A stretch of DNA of 64,000 nt, from NCBI RefSeq assembly GCF_007671675.1, contig NZ_VCGW01000004.1, forward strand, positions 62,001 through 126,000. The letters are read 5' to 3'. The position numbers and the translations under genes are program-made. This document shows, piece by piece, positions 16,506 through 25,624 of the stretch (its first letter is position 1; every line of letters begins with the position of its first letter). The stretch is from Marinobacter maritimus (GTDB lineage: Bacteria; Pseudomonadota; Gammaproteobacteria; Pseudomonadales; Oleiphilaceae). Under the pieces are notes generated by a model. The model worked only from the letters and a program-made list of their open reading frames with translations. It was not told the DNA's origin and did not search any database.

Positions 16506-18713
16506 TCAGGCAGTCTTGCTGCGCAAGGAACCGACTACGGCATCCAGTGCCCGATCAATAAACGCCCCTTGTTCCAGCAGTGTCATTCTCCCGCGCCGCA
16601 TTTCATGGGCGAGTTCTACCCGGTTTTTTTCAATAACTTTCAGGCCCATGCGATTCACAAATACAAAGCAGTCTGCCTCTTCGATGATTGCTGAAAGCTT
16701 GCACCGGAAGCTCGCACCGTTTACCAGGCGGAACTCAACCCAGTTGCCTATCTCGATACCGTCAATCTGAGCCATAAACTCCGCAATAGCAGCGTCCTCA
16801 GGCTGAAGTTCAGCTTTGCTTCTGACGTCATCTTCCTGCTCGTCTTCAGTCGCCAGTGGCGGCTCGGGGAATTCCATGCTGGAGCTTGCACGAAAGGCTT
16901 CTGCCAATTCGTGCTTGAGCTGGCTCATGGTGTCATCAAGCTTGGTGGCGTTGTATGAGACCTCTTCCAGCCCTGCACGAAGCGACTTGAGCAGGCCGGG
17001 TACGACGCGAACCCACTGGTCTCTTTCGGCATCTTCCTGATGCGGATGGAGGCACCAGATTAAATCATCAACAACTTTTACGCTTTCCTGCCAGCGATGC
17101 TCCACATCGTCCCGAAGATAGGCCAGAAACATGACCCGGCTCCAGCCATTAATGAGGATGTTATAGGTGGGTTCCGGCAGCCGATAACGAGCTACGCGTT
17201 CTTTGATCACGCGATCGACCAGTTCCTGGGCTTTCTGGGATTTGATGCGCCCACGCTCGGATTCACGGGTACGCTGTTCCACCAGGGATGCCTTGCGATT
17301 TTCTCTGGCAAGAAATTCTTCAAACTCGTCGTTCAGCGCTTCGAATAAAGCGATATCACCGTCGAACTCACTGAGGATTCTCTGCACAATGCCGTGAATT
17401 TTATCGTACAGTTTGTCTCTGGTTTTTTCGTCACTGTTACTCCAGCCTATGCCGGCACGGGCAAGAGCATTGAGAAGCTTCCTTGCCGGGTGCGTGGTCT
17501 TGCTGAAAAAGCTCTTGTCTTTGATGACAACTTTCAGGATAGGTATTTGCAGCCGGCTGATGAGGACCTGAACCGGTGCAGACAAATTGTAGTCATCAAG
17601 GATAAATTCAAAGAGCATGGAGACAAGGTTAATCAGATCCTCGTCCATTTCCTTGAGTGCAGGCTTTTTGCCATCTCTGGTGTTGGCCTGGGCCAGAATC
17701 TGTTGAACCGCCTCACGAAGGTCAATGGTAATCGGTTCGCCTGCGCTGAGGTTGTGTTCAGAGCCGGCCTGAGTGCTGAAAGGTAACGATGCCAGCAAAC
17801 TGACCAGTTCACTGCCCCCGATAACCCGAATATCGGGATCATGTTGGCGCGAAGGCACTCCGGCATTTGCCCGTTGGCGCGCCAGCAGTTGATGAATTTG
17901 CTCAAACACGGCGTTGCTGCCAGCGCCGCCGTCTTGCCGGCCTTCATCGGATCCAGTCGCGCTTTTCGTGCTCTCGGCAGTGGATTGACCTTTAGCAGCA
18001 CTGTGTTGCTGGCCACTTTTTCCGTGGTAGCGGAAATTGGGGATGACGCCTGCCTGGATGAGAATTCTGTTTGCTTCGTCCAGCAGCATGCCCAGATTCG
18101 ATACAACGTACCGATCGAACTGTTTGAGCAGTATCAGCCGTTCGCGGATCTGTATTTCAAGCGCCTGGATGGCTTCGGTGAAGGCACTGCAAAGATGCTC
18201 GGGTGCCATGGGGTTTACTGGCGATTCGTCCGTGGCGCCGTCGTAGACCTGACTAAAGCGGGTCTGGAGCTGCAAGAGAGGCCCCTGAAAATGGGCTTTG
18301 GCTTTGGTGATCATGGCGTTCAGAGCAACTTGCTCTTCCAGATCATCATTGCCGACGAGTGCGAGGCTGTCGGCATTTGCCTGCCGACTCAGGGTCTCTT
18401 CCTGAACCGGTCCAGTGTAGGGAGGATTGGCAAAAAATTGCGCAACCGTATTCTGAAAGTGACGCTCTACGCCTTTCCGCTTGATGCGGATCTCGCGCAT
18501 GGCCTCAAAATAGCGGTTCTGCTCATTGTTACTTCGGGCATTATTGGCCAGTTCGAAAAGCGAATCATCAACAGCATCGAACGCGCCTTGCAGCAGATCT
18601 CCGAGCCCGGCAACTACTGTGTCGCGGATGCGGGTGACCTCCACAGGAACCGGCTGACTGCTTCCCGCTTCCCTGTGCTCACGGAGGTAATGTATGCCGG
18701 ACTGCTTATTCAT
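16506..18713 (-). CDS. DUF1631 family protein with PilZ-like C-terminus
   Basis: A large (735-residue) cytoplasmic, mostly helical and charged protein of the DUF1631 family, often mis-annotated as thymidine phosphorylase. The function is unknown. The last 100 residues (IGNWVEFRLVNGASFRCKLS onward, with FVFVNRMGLKV) resemble a PilZ fold, but I see no RxxxR c-di-GMP-binding motif at its front. The start is ATG 18713, preceded by AGGAG with 7 bases spacing; the open frame could extend eight codons to a TTG. It appears monocistronic. Confidence 0.85.
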   Translation of the reverse strand: MNKQSGIHYLREHREAGSSQPVPVEVTRIRDTVVAGLGDLLQGAFDAVDDSLFELANNARSNNEQNRYFEAMREIRIKRKGVERHFQNTVAQFFANPPYTGPVQEETLSRQANADSLALVGNDDLEEQVALNAMITKAKAHFQGPLLQLQTRFSQVYDGATDESPVNPMAPEHLCSAFTEAIQALEIQIRERLILLKQFDRYVVSNLGMLLDEANRILIQAGVIPNFRYHGKSGQQHSAAKGQSTAESTKSATGSDEGRQDGGAGSNAVFEQIHQLLARQRANAGVPSRQHDPDIRVIGGSELVSLLASLPFSTQAGSEHNLSAGEPITIDLREAVQQILAQANTRDGKKPALKEMDEDLINLVSMLFEFILDDYNLSAPVQVLISRLQIPILKVVIKDKSFFSKTTHPARKLLNALARAGIGWSNSDEKTRDKLYDKIHGIVQRILSEFDGDIALFEALNDEFEEFLARENRKASLVEQRTRESERGRIKSQKAQELVDRVIKERVARYRLPEPTYNILINGWSRVMFLAYLRDDVEHRWQESVKVVDDLIWCLHPHQEDAERDQWVRVVPGLLKSLRAGLEEVSYNATKLDDTMSQLKHELAEAFRASSSMEFPEPPLATEDEQEDDVRSKAELQPEDAAIAEFMAQIDGIEIGNWVEFRLVNGASFRCKLSAIIEEADCFVFVNRMGLKVIEKNRVELAHEMRRGRMTLLEQGAFIDRALDAVVGSLRSKTA

Positions 18714-18843
18714 CGCCGACTCCTGTTTACGGCTCAACCGGGTACATGACCGAGCTAGACTGTCTGTTTTTTGGTTATAGACTAAATTTACCGCATTTTC
18801 TGCTTGGTTAACATGAATAAAAACTAACCTGTGTGTTAAACCG

Positions 18844-18882
18844 AAAAATAAAGGGTGTTCCGGCGGAACACCCTTTATTTTT
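18844..18882 (-). terminator. Perfect 18-bp hairpin terminator
   Basis: AAAAATAAAGGGTGTTCC (18844-18861) pairs perfectly with 18865-18882 around a 3-base loop. It lies 30 bp past the stop of the Yip1-family gene and ends in an A/T-rich tract on both sides. It should terminate that gene, and could work in both directions. Confidence 0.88.
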
Positions 18883-18911
18883 ACGCCGACGTGAGAGCCG
18901 AGCTTCCGCCC

Positions 18912-19514
18912 TCAGGTTACGTATTCCGGGCCAACACCCATGCTCCAGATCACTACGCTTATTGCCAGGAGGGCGACAAACATGACCAGCCCGACAGTAA
19001 GCACCGCTGTAGCAAACATGAATCCGCGATCCTCAGGAATCTTCATCAGGATGGGCAAGCCTTCGTAAAGCAGGTATACCGCGTACGCAACGGCGACTAG
19101 TCCTGCCAGCATAACGACCCAGATACTGGGGTAAACCGCGATAACTCCGATCAGGAACATAGGTGTGGCGGTGTACGCGGCCATTGTAACGCCCCGCGGC
19201 GTTTGATCCGCCACGCCGTAAGTTGCTGCAAAGAAATCAATGAACTTGCCGAGAATGAATATGCCGGACAGCATGGCGGCATAAAACAACAGGGACAGGC
19301 TCAGGGCACTGCTGATTGACAGGCGCGTTATCTGACCGTCACCGATTTGCCAGCCCACCTGGCTGGTTCCAAAGAAACCTGCCAAAGCGGGTATCAGAGC
19401 GAGAAGCAACACGTGCCCTGTATAAAGCCGGGCAACAGACTCGGAATCTTTTCGGATGGCTTCCCATTGTTGATCGGGATTAGTCAGAAGGCCAAAGGTA
19501 TGCGTGAGACTCAT
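18912..19514 (-). CDS. Yip1-family inner membrane protein
   Basis: A 200-residue integral membrane protein of the YIP1 family, with about five hydrophobic helices (near 33-50, 70-92, 110-130, 133-152 and 170-190). The characteristic N-terminal element LLTNPDQQWEAIRKD precedes the first helix. Bacterial members have no agreed role; eukaryotic Yip1 proteins act in vesicle trafficking. ATG 19514 has AGGAG 7 bases upstream and is preferred over the TTG two codons earlier. Confidence 0.82.
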   Translation of the reverse strand: MSLTHTFGLLTNPDQQWEAIRKDSESVARLYTGHVLLLALIPALAGFFGTSQVGWQIGDGQITRLSISSALSLSLLFYAAMLSGIFILGKFIDFFAATYGVADQTPRGVTMAAYTATPMFLIGVIAVYPSIWVVMLAGLVAVAYAVYLLYEGLPILMKIPEDRGFMFATAVLTVGLVMFVALLAISVVIWSMGVGPEYVT

Positions 19515-19665
19515 GGACAAACTCCTAGCGATTATTATTGTTTCGCACTCACCCTCAGTGTTAGCGGTGGATTGATATGCGTCAAGGAGTCAGTTACATT
19601 TTGATCTTTCTAGAACATGCTCTTCTATAACCGGAAGGTCTATCGGGAACAGGTGGGGAGGCGTG

Positions 19666-20949
19666 TCAGCCTATGGAAAGTGCTCGTTTTTTGCGCTTTT
19701 TCGGGTGCACAATCGCCGCCTTTACGACGTTGTCCTTGATCTGCAGCACCTCCACCCGGTGCCCGGTTACCTTCAGGCAAACGTTGGTGTCCGGAATGTT
19801 CTCGAGGGTTTCCGTGATCAGGCCGTTAAGCGTTTTAGGGCCGTCTGTGGGTAGTTTCCAGCCCAGGGTTTTGTTAATGGTGCGCACGGCGGCCGTGCCA
19901 TCAATAATGAAAGTGCCGTCTTCCTGAGGAATGATATCGGGACTGGTTGCCGCGTAGTCTGTTGTGAACTCGCCAACAATTTCTTCCAGAATGTCTTCCA
20001 GAGTAGCGAGCCCGAGCACATCGCCATATTCGTCGACAACAATACCAAAGCGGCGCTTACCTTTCTGAAAGTTGATGAGCTGCGTATTCAGGGGGGTGCT
20101 TTCGGGAACAAAATAGGGTTCCTGGCAAAGCTGCAGGACCATGGCCTTGTTAATGTCCTCTTGCTGCAAAAGCTTCGTGGCACTGCGCAGGTGCAGAATG
20201 CCCTGAATGTCGTTGATATCTCCCTTGAATACCGGAAGTCGTGTGTGCTGGCTGTTTCTCAGTTGTCGCAGGATGGTGTCGATGTCGTCGTCCAGATCGA
20301 TTCCGGAGACTTCGTTGCGTGGCACCATGATGTCGTTGACCGTCACATTTTCCAGGTCGAGAATGCTGACCAGCATATCCTTGTGCTTTGCTGGTATCAG
20401 TGCTCCCGCTTCATTTACCAGGGTTCTGAGCTCCTCTCTGCTGAGATGGTCGCTGGCGGCGTCGTCCGGGGAAATCCTCAGAATCCTGAGGATGATTCCT
20501 GTAAACAGGTTTACAGCCCACACGATCGGATAAAGAATTTTCAGTAACGGCCCGAGAATGTAGCTTGCAGGGAAGGCGATTTTTTCGGGGAACAGTGCGG
20601 CCAGGGTTTTGGGCGTGACTTCGGCGAAAATCAGAATGACGATTGTTAGCAGCAGAGTCGCGATCGCAATGCCTGCATCACCCCATATGCGGATCGCAAT
20701 AACGGTGGCGATGGACGACGCCAGGATATTGACGAAGTTGTTGCCGATCAGAATTATGCCGATAAGCTGATCGGTACGTTGCAGCAACCCCTGCGCCCGC
20801 TTGGCGCCTTTGTGACCGGTTTTCGCCATGTGCTTCAGGCGATACCGGTTGAGCGACATCATTCCGGTTTCAGAGCTGGAGAAAAATGCCGATAGCATGA
20901 TTAGCCCGACGAGGATAATCGACAGCGCAGTAAGCGATGTACCGTCCAA
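19666..20949 (-). CDS. HlyC/CorC family transporter-associated protein (CorB/YfjD-like)
   Basis: A 427-residue membrane protein with an N-terminal CNNM/DUF21 domain (four hydrophobic segments, about 1-180), a tandem CBS pair (about 200-330, containing DIMVPRNEV and FGIVVDEYGDVLGLATLEDI) and a CorC_HlyC domain at the C-terminus. Relatives are linked to Mg2+ or Co2+ efflux. The start is TTG 20947-20949, the only one that keeps the first membrane segment whole. Together with ypjD and divergent ffh it reproduces the E. coli ffh-ypjD-yfjD neighbourhood. Confidence 0.9.
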   Translation of the reverse strand: MDGTSLTALSIILVGLIMLSAFFSSSETGMMSLNRYRLKHMAKTGHKGAKRAQGLLQRTDQLIGIILIGNNFVNILASSIATVIAIRIWGDAGIAIATLLLTIVILIFAEVTPKTLAALFPEKIAFPASYILGPLLKILYPIVWAVNLFTGIILRILRISPDDAASDHLSREELRTLVNEAGALIPAKHKDMLVSILDLENVTVNDIMVPRNEVSGIDLDDDIDTILRQLRNSQHTRLPVFKGDINDIQGILHLRSATKLLQQEDINKAMVLQLCQEPYFVPESTPLNTQLINFQKGKRRFGIVVDEYGDVLGLATLEDILEEIVGEFTTDYAATSPDIIPQEDGTFIIDGTAAVRTINKTLGWKLPTDGPKTLNGLITETLENIPDTNVCLKVTGHRVEVLQIKDNVVKAAIVHPKKRKKRALSIG

Positions 20950-21031
20950 ACCAGAGGTGTCCTTATGTTGCTGACAAGTAGCGAAAGTAGGTTGTGATCG
21001 TGCATGGTGTCAAGATGTTATGGCTGAGATA

Positions 21032-21838
21032 TCAGCTGCCCATCTGGAATACCAGTTCAAGAACGAATTTGCTGCCATAAAAGGCCACCATCAGGAGCGC
21101 GCAGCCTGCCAGTGTCCAGCGGCTTGCAGTCATGCCGCGCCAGCCCTTGGTGTAACGCCCGACGAGCAAGGCAACGAAAACCAGCAGCGAGAGCAGAGAG
21201 AAGACGGTTTTATGGGCCAGATTCTGGGCAAACAGGTTTTCAATAAAAAGTGCGCCCGTCACGATGGCCAGAATGAGCATAACCACGCCAGCCCAAACCA
21301 TTTCAAAAAGCAGGGACTCCATGGTTTGCAGCGGCGGCAGATTGCGTATCAGGGTGCTGTTATAGTTTTGTTTCAGTTGCCGGTTCTGGAAGTACAGCAA
21401 GGTTGCTTGTATAGCCGCCAGGGAAAACAGGCTGTAGGCTGTCACCGATAATGCGATATGAGAAAGCACACCGTAGCTTTCATCGGAGACCAGACGCGAT
21501 GGCGTATGGGTGATCAGTGTCATGATAATGGTGAGCGCCGCCAGAGGGTAAACGCCCAGAAAAAGGCTCTGTACCGGTTTTCTCAGGTTAAGGCCCAGCA
21601 AAAGAAAAACGATCAGCCAGGAAATCAGAACCGAGCTTTTGAAGAAGCCCAGGTCTACGCCACCATCGTGAAGGATGGTCTGGGTAATCAGGAGCCCGTG
21701 AGCTGCAAGCGCCAGCATGCCGATCAGGGTAGTGATTGCAATATTACTGTGCACCTGACCACGAAAGTGAAGTGCTTGTAGAGCGGTGCCGACGCTGTAC
21801 AGAAAAAGAGAGGTGACCGCGAGAATCAGCGTTCCCAT
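21032..21838 (-). CDS. ypjD: YpjD-like cytochrome c assembly-family membrane protein
   Basis: An inner membrane protein with about eight hydrophobic helices, related to the CcsA/CcmC cytochrome c assembly family. It lacks the tryptophan-rich WWD heme-handling motif, so a direct role in heme delivery is doubtful. Two late segments, AHKTVFSLLSLLVFVALLVG and the C-terminal helix, match the family. I choose ATG 21838 (AAGGAAG just upstream; 268 residues) over GTG 21856. It is divergent from ffh and followed by the CorC/HlyC gene. Confidence 0.83.
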   Translation of the reverse strand: MGTLILAVTSLFLYSVGTALQALHFRGQVHSNIAITTLIGMLALAAHGLLITQTILHDGGVDLGFFKSSVLISWLIVFLLLGLNLRKPVQSLFLGVYPLAALTIIMTLITHTPSRLVSDESYGVLSHIALSVTAYSLFSLAAIQATLLYFQNRQLKQNYNSTLIRNLPPLQTMESLLFEMVWAGVVMLILAIVTGALFIENLFAQNLAHKTVFSLLSLLVFVALLVGRYTKGWRGMTASRWTLAGCALLMVAFYGSKFVLELVFQMGS

Positions 21839-21928
21839 GACTTCCTTATTAACCACTGTGCTGGCTGGGAATCGGCAGGCATCGCTGCCGATTTGACCGG
21901 ATTGGTCGTTTCAGGACGATAGTCTGGT

Positions 21929-21934
21929 TATAAT
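21929..21934 (+). promoter_or_regulatory. Probable ffh -10 element
   Basis: A perfect TATAAT at 21929-21934, with a TGG three bases upstream resembling an extended -10, lies 85 bp before the ffh start. No good -35 is seen at 16-18 bp. Confidence 0.45.
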
Positions 21935-22019
21935 GTCGCGATTATGCAACAGGAATCAAGGAGCCGGACCCGGCTCTGTGGTTTGTGCACTCAATTTATC
22001 CGGGGTACGGAAGAGCAAC

Positions 22020-23408
22020 ATGTTTGAGAACCTCCAAGACCGACTTTCCGGCAGCCTGCGCAAGATTTCCGGTCAGGCGCGGCTCACCGATGACAATATT
22101 AAGGACACTCTCCGCGAAGTGCGTATGGCACTGCTGGAGGCGGACGTCGCCCTGCCGGTAGTGAAGGACTTTGTTGAAGGTGTCCGTCAGCGGGCTATAG
22201 GCCAGGAAGTCCAGCGCAGCCTTACCCCGGGCCAAGTGTTCGTAAAGGTTGTACAGCAGGAGCTTGAGCGGGTAATGGGTGAGGGTAATGAGACCCTCAA
22301 TCTCGCCGTTCAGCCACCGGCAGTTATCATGATGGCCGGCCTTCAGGGTGCGGGCAAAACGACCACGGTTGCGAAATTGTCGCGTTTTTTGAAAGAGCGA
22401 CAGAAAAAGACAGTCATGGTGGTGAGCGCCGACATCTATCGACCAGCAGCGATCAAGCAGCTGGAAACCCTGGCGGCGGAAGTTGGTGTTGAGTTTTTCC
22501 CCAGTTCCGCTGATCAGGACCCGATAGCCATTGCTGAAGGGGCGGTTGCAGCTGCTCGCAAAAAGCACATCGACGTGGTGATTCTCGATACCGCGGGGCG
22601 CTTGCACGTTGATGAGCAGATGATGGGTGAAATCGGTCGCCTGCATAAAGCAGTAAGCCCGGTTGAGACCCTCTTTGTAGTTGATGCCATGACAGGGCAA
22701 GACGCGGCGAATACTGCCAAGGCATTTAACGATGCTTTGCCGCTGACCGGCGTGGTACTGACCAAGACCGATGGTGATGCCCGGGGGGGTGCGGCTCTCT
22801 CTGTGCGGCACATCACGGGTAAACCCATCAAGTTTCTCGGGGTTGGCGAGAAAATAGATGCTCTGGAGCCGTTTCACCCGGATCGGGTTGCGTCCCGAAT
22901 TCTTGGTATGGGCGATGTGCTCTCCCTTATTGAAGAAGCCGAGCGCAAGCTGGATCAGAAAAAGGCTGAGAAGCTCACCAAAAAGATCAAGAAAGGCAAA
23001 AGCTTTGATCTTGAGGATTTCCGCGACCAGCTTCAGCAGATGAAGAGTATGGGTGGTATCGGCGGCTTGCTGGACAAGTTGCCAGGTATGGGTCAAATGG
23101 CCCAGGCCGCGCAGCAGCAGGTGAACGACAAGTCCATGGGGCAGCTGGAAGCGATCATCTGCTCAATGACCGCGAAAGAACGCCGCCATCCGGATGTAAT
23201 CAATAATTCCCGTAAGCGCCGAATCGCTACGGGTTCAGGAACACAGATACAGGATGTGAACCGTCTGCTCAAGCAGCACAAGCAAATGCAGAAAATGATG
23301 AAGAAATTTGGCAAAAAAGGCGGAATGGCGAATATGATGCGCGGTCTCGGTGGTATGATGCCGCCGGGCGGTGGCGGCGGTGGGATGCCACCATTTGGCC
23401 GTATGTAA
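22020..23408 (+). CDS. ffh: Signal recognition particle protein Ffh
   Basis: The GTPase subunit of the signal recognition particle, binding 4.5S RNA and hydrophobic signal sequences and delivering ribosomes to FtsY. The N domain is at 1-95, and the G domain has GLQGAGKTT (107-115), DTAGRL and TKTDGDARGG. The C-terminal M domain (about 300-462) is methionine-rich, ending in a glycine/proline/methionine tail. ATG 22020 gives the conserved MFENLQDRLS start and 462 residues. The 4.5S RNA gene was not found in the window. Confidence 0.97.
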   Translation: MFENLQDRLSGSLRKISGQARLTDDNIKDTLREVRMALLEADVALPVVKDFVEGVRQRAIGQEVQRSLTPGQVFVKVVQQELERVMGEGNETLNLAVQPPAVIMMAGLQGAGKTTTVAKLSRFLKERQKKTVMVVSADIYRPAAIKQLETLAAEVGVEFFPSSADQDPIAIAEGAVAAARKKHIDVVILDTAGRLHVDEQMMGEIGRLHKAVSPVETLFVVDAMTGQDAANTAKAFNDALPLTGVVLTKTDGDARGGAALSVRHITGKPIKFLGVGEKIDALEPFHPDRVASRILGMGDVLSLIEEAERKLDQKKAEKLTKKIKKGKSFDLEDFRDQLQQMKSMGGIGGLLDKLPGMGQMAQAAQQQVNDKSMGQLEAIICSMTAKERRHPDVINNSRKRRIATGSGTQIQDVNRLLKQHKQMQKMMKKFGKKGGMANMMRGLGGMMPPGGGGGGMPPFGRM

Positions 23409-23572
23409 AAAGCCTTACACGGAAAACCTTGAAACAGTCTGTTTCACTGTTTTCTTTGGCGCATTTTTAGCATAGAATAGCGCCCCTTTCGAGTATGGGT
23501 CTCCGCGTCAGCCACCATTGTGGCCAGCGTGAAACGTACAAAGTTCGTATAACAGAACAGGATATTGGTTAA

Positions 23573-23812
23573 ATGGTAACAATCCGTTTGGCTCGTGGCG
23601 GTTCCAAGAAGCGCCCGTTCTATCATCTGACAGTAACTGACAGTCGCAGATCACGCGACGGCGCCTTCATTGAGCGCGTTGGCTTTTTCAACCCGATCGC
23701 CCGCGGTCAGGAAGAACGTCTTCGTGTTGATCGTGACCGTGTAGATTTCTGGATTGGTCAAGGTGCACAAACCAGCGATCGCGTTGCGCAATTGCTCAAG
23801 GCTGCTGTGTAA
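23573..23812 (+). CDS. rpsP: 30S ribosomal protein S16
   Basis: A 79-residue ribosomal protein, with the family start [20 protein letters not shown] and the [12 protein letters not shown] core. It binds 16S rRNA during early 30S assembly. It is the first gene of the rpsP-rimM-trmD-rplS operon. The 164-bp gap after ffh shows only a weak AT-rich hairpin (GAAACAGT...ACTGTTTTC near 23431-23453), so transcription could continue from ffh or start here. Confidence 0.98.
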   Translation: MVTIRLARGGSKKRPFYHLTVTDSRRSRDGAFIERVGFFNPIARGQEERLRVDRDRVDFWIGQGAQTSDRVAQLLKAAV

Positions 23813-23838
23813 GTTTTACTGACCACCGGGGTTGTTGT

Positions 23839-24366
23839 ATGACGCAGAATCCTCAGGAAACTGTGATCGGTCGGATTACCTCGGTATTTGGGGTTAAAGG
23901 GTGGCTTAAGGTTTTTTCTTTCACCGACCCCAAAGAAGGGATACTTGAATACACCGGCTGGGTTCTTGATCTCGACGGTAAGCGTATCCCAGTGAAGCTT
24001 GAGGAAGGTCGTCGCCAAGGGCAGGCGATCGTAGTCAGGCTGAAGGGTATTAGTGATCGCGAGCTGGCTCGTACGTATTGCGGAGCCGAAATCAGGGTTC
24101 CGACTACAGAGTTACCGGTGCTTCCTGAAGGGGAGTATTACTGGCACCAGCTGGAAAAGCTTGATGTATTCACCGTTGACGGCGAATGCTTCGGCTGTGT
24201 GGATCATCTGATTGAAACCGGCTCCAATGATGTTCTGGTGGTGCATGCGACAGCAGGCTCCATCGATCAGCGCGAGCGTCTGATTCCCTATCTTCCCGGC
24301 GAAGTGGTTCGGGAGGTGGATCTGGCAGATCGCAAAATGATCGTAGATTGGGATCCGGAGTTCTGA
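23839..24366 (+). CDS. rimM: 16S rRNA processing protein RimM
   Basis: A 175-residue assembly factor that binds S19 and helps mature the 30S head. The N-terminal RimM barrel starts VIGRITSVFGVKGWLKVFSF, and the C-terminal PRC-barrel domain contains EYYWHQL, DHLIETGSNDVLVV and LIPYLPGEVV. It lies 26 bp after rpsP and 3 bp before trmD in the conserved operon. Confidence 0.97.
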   Translation: MTQNPQETVIGRITSVFGVKGWLKVFSFTDPKEGILEYTGWVLDLDGKRIPVKLEEGRRQGQAIVVRLKGISDRELARTYCGAEIRVPTTELPVLPEGEYYWHQLEKLDVFTVDGECFGCVDHLIETGSNDVLVVHATAGSIDQRERLIPYLPGEVVREVDLADRKMIVDWDPEF

Positions 24367-24369
24367 CGG

Positions 24370-25128
24370 GTGTGGATTGGCGCAGTCAGTCTGTTTCCGG
24401 AGATGTTCCAGGCGGTAACGAACTACGGGATAACGAGCAGGGCAGTGCGCGACGGTCTTCTGACCTTCGATAGCTGGAATCCCCGCGAGTTTACTCATGA
24501 TCGTCATCGTACGGTTGATGATCGGCCATACGGTGGTGGCCCCGGTATGCTGATGAAAATTCAGCCTCTCAGGGATGCCATTCACGCAGCGAGGAACGCT
24601 GCGCCCGGAAAAGCCTGCGTGGTTTATCTTTCGCCTCAGGGTGAGACGCTGAACCAAGCCGTTGTCGAGTCGCTTGTTGCTGAAGAACAGCTGATTCTGG
24701 TAGCTGGGCGGTACGAAGGCGTTGATGAGCGCCTGATAGCGGCAGAGGTTGACCGGGAGATTTCGCTGGGAGACTTCGTGCTTTCTGGTGGCGAGTTGGC
24801 GGCTATGGCTGTCATCGATGCGGTTACACGCCTCATCCCCGGAGCGCTGGGTCATGCGCAGTCGGCAGAGCAGGATTCTTTTGCTGACGGGTTGCTGGAT
24901 TGTCCGCACTACACCCGGCCCGAAGTTTACGAAGGTCAGGCGGTGCCGGATATTTTGTTGGGCGGTCACCATGGTCAGATCCGGCGTTGGCGGCTTAAAC
25001 AGTCGCTGAGGCGAACCCGGGAGCGACGCCCCGACCTGCTGGAAAAGCGGGTGCTTACGGACGAAGAGCGTGAGCTGCTGGGTGAGATTTTAAACGAACC
25101 GTGTGCCTCTGAGTCATCAGGGCATTAA
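24370..25128 (+). CDS. trmD: tRNA (guanine-N1)-methyltransferase TrmD
   Basis: Methylates G37 of tRNAs that read CNN and GG-rich codons, preventing +1 frameshifting. It is a SPOUT-fold knotted methyltransferase of 252 residues; the knot/AdoMet site is [11 protein letters not shown] and [16 protein letters not shown], with the N-terminal [13 protein letters not shown] and TRPEVYEG motifs. Translation starts at GTG 24370, 3 bp after the rimM stop, giving the family-standard beginning. It is fourth-from-end in rpsP-rimM-trmD-rplS. Confidence 0.97.
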   Translation: MWIGAVSLFPEMFQAVTNYGITSRAVRDGLLTFDSWNPREFTHDRHRTVDDRPYGGGPGMLMKIQPLRDAIHAARNAAPGKACVVYLSPQGETLNQAVVESLVAEEQLILVAGRYEGVDERLIAAEVDREISLGDFVLSGGELAAMAVIDAVTRLIPGALGHAQSAEQDSFADGLLDCPHYTRPEVYEGQAVPDILLGGHHGQIRRWRLKQSLRRTRERRPDLLEKRVLTDEERELLGEILNEPCASESSGH

Positions 25129-25153
25129 AAGATTGGGTATCAGGAGCATTACG

Positions 25154-25510
25154 ATGAGCGGCAAGAACAACATCATCAATCAACTTGAAACAGAACAGAT
25201 GACCAAGGAAATCCCCGCGTTTGCGCCTGGTGATACCGTGGTTATTCAGGTTCGCGTAACTGAAGGCAACCGTGAGCGTCTACAGGCGTTCGAAGGCGTT
25301 GTTATCGGCAAGCGTAACCGTGGCATGAACTCCTCTTTCACCGTACGGAAAATTTCCTACGGCGTTGGTGTTGAGCGTACATTCCAGACCTTTTCCAAGC
25401 TGATCGACAGCGTTGCGGTGAAGCGTCGTGGTGACGTGCGTCAGGCCAAGCTTTACTATCTGCGCGAGCTTTCTGGTAAGGCAGCGCGTATCAAGGAAAA
25501 GTTGGGCTGA
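25154..25510 (+). CDS. rplS: 50S ribosomal protein L19
   Basis: A 118-residue L19 that sits at the 30S-50S interface. The [19 protein letters not shown] start domain, [12 protein letters not shown] and [11 protein letters not shown] are typical. ATG 25154 with AGGAG 8 bases upstream is used; the longer open frame overlaps trmD. It is the last gene of the operon and is followed by a strong terminator. Confidence 0.98.
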   Translation: MSGKNNIINQLETEQMTKEIPAFAPGDTVVIQVRVTEGNRERLQAFEGVVIGKRNRGMNSSFTVRKISYGVGVERTFQTFSKLIDSVAVKRRGDVRQAKLYYLRELSGKAARIKEKLG

Positions 25511-25540
25511 TCAGCGATTTGCTGAACAACCTTGCAGTGA

Positions 25541-25567
25541 AAAAGGCAGCCTGAGGGCTGCCTTTTT
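25541..25567 (+). terminator. Terminator of the rpsP-rplS operon
   Basis: AAAAGGCAGCC (25541-25551) pairs perfectly with GGCTGCCTTTT (25556-25566) around a 4-base loop and is followed by a T run, 30 bp after the rplS stop. Confidence 0.92.
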
Positions 25568-25624
25568 CGTTTATGGCAGGCCTGAATGCAGTGTTTGAAA
25601 AGTGGGGTGTCAGAGGGCGACAGT

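Noticed and set aside
21996..23096. 366-codon antisense frame over ffh
   Set aside because: Shadow of a strongly conserved gene.
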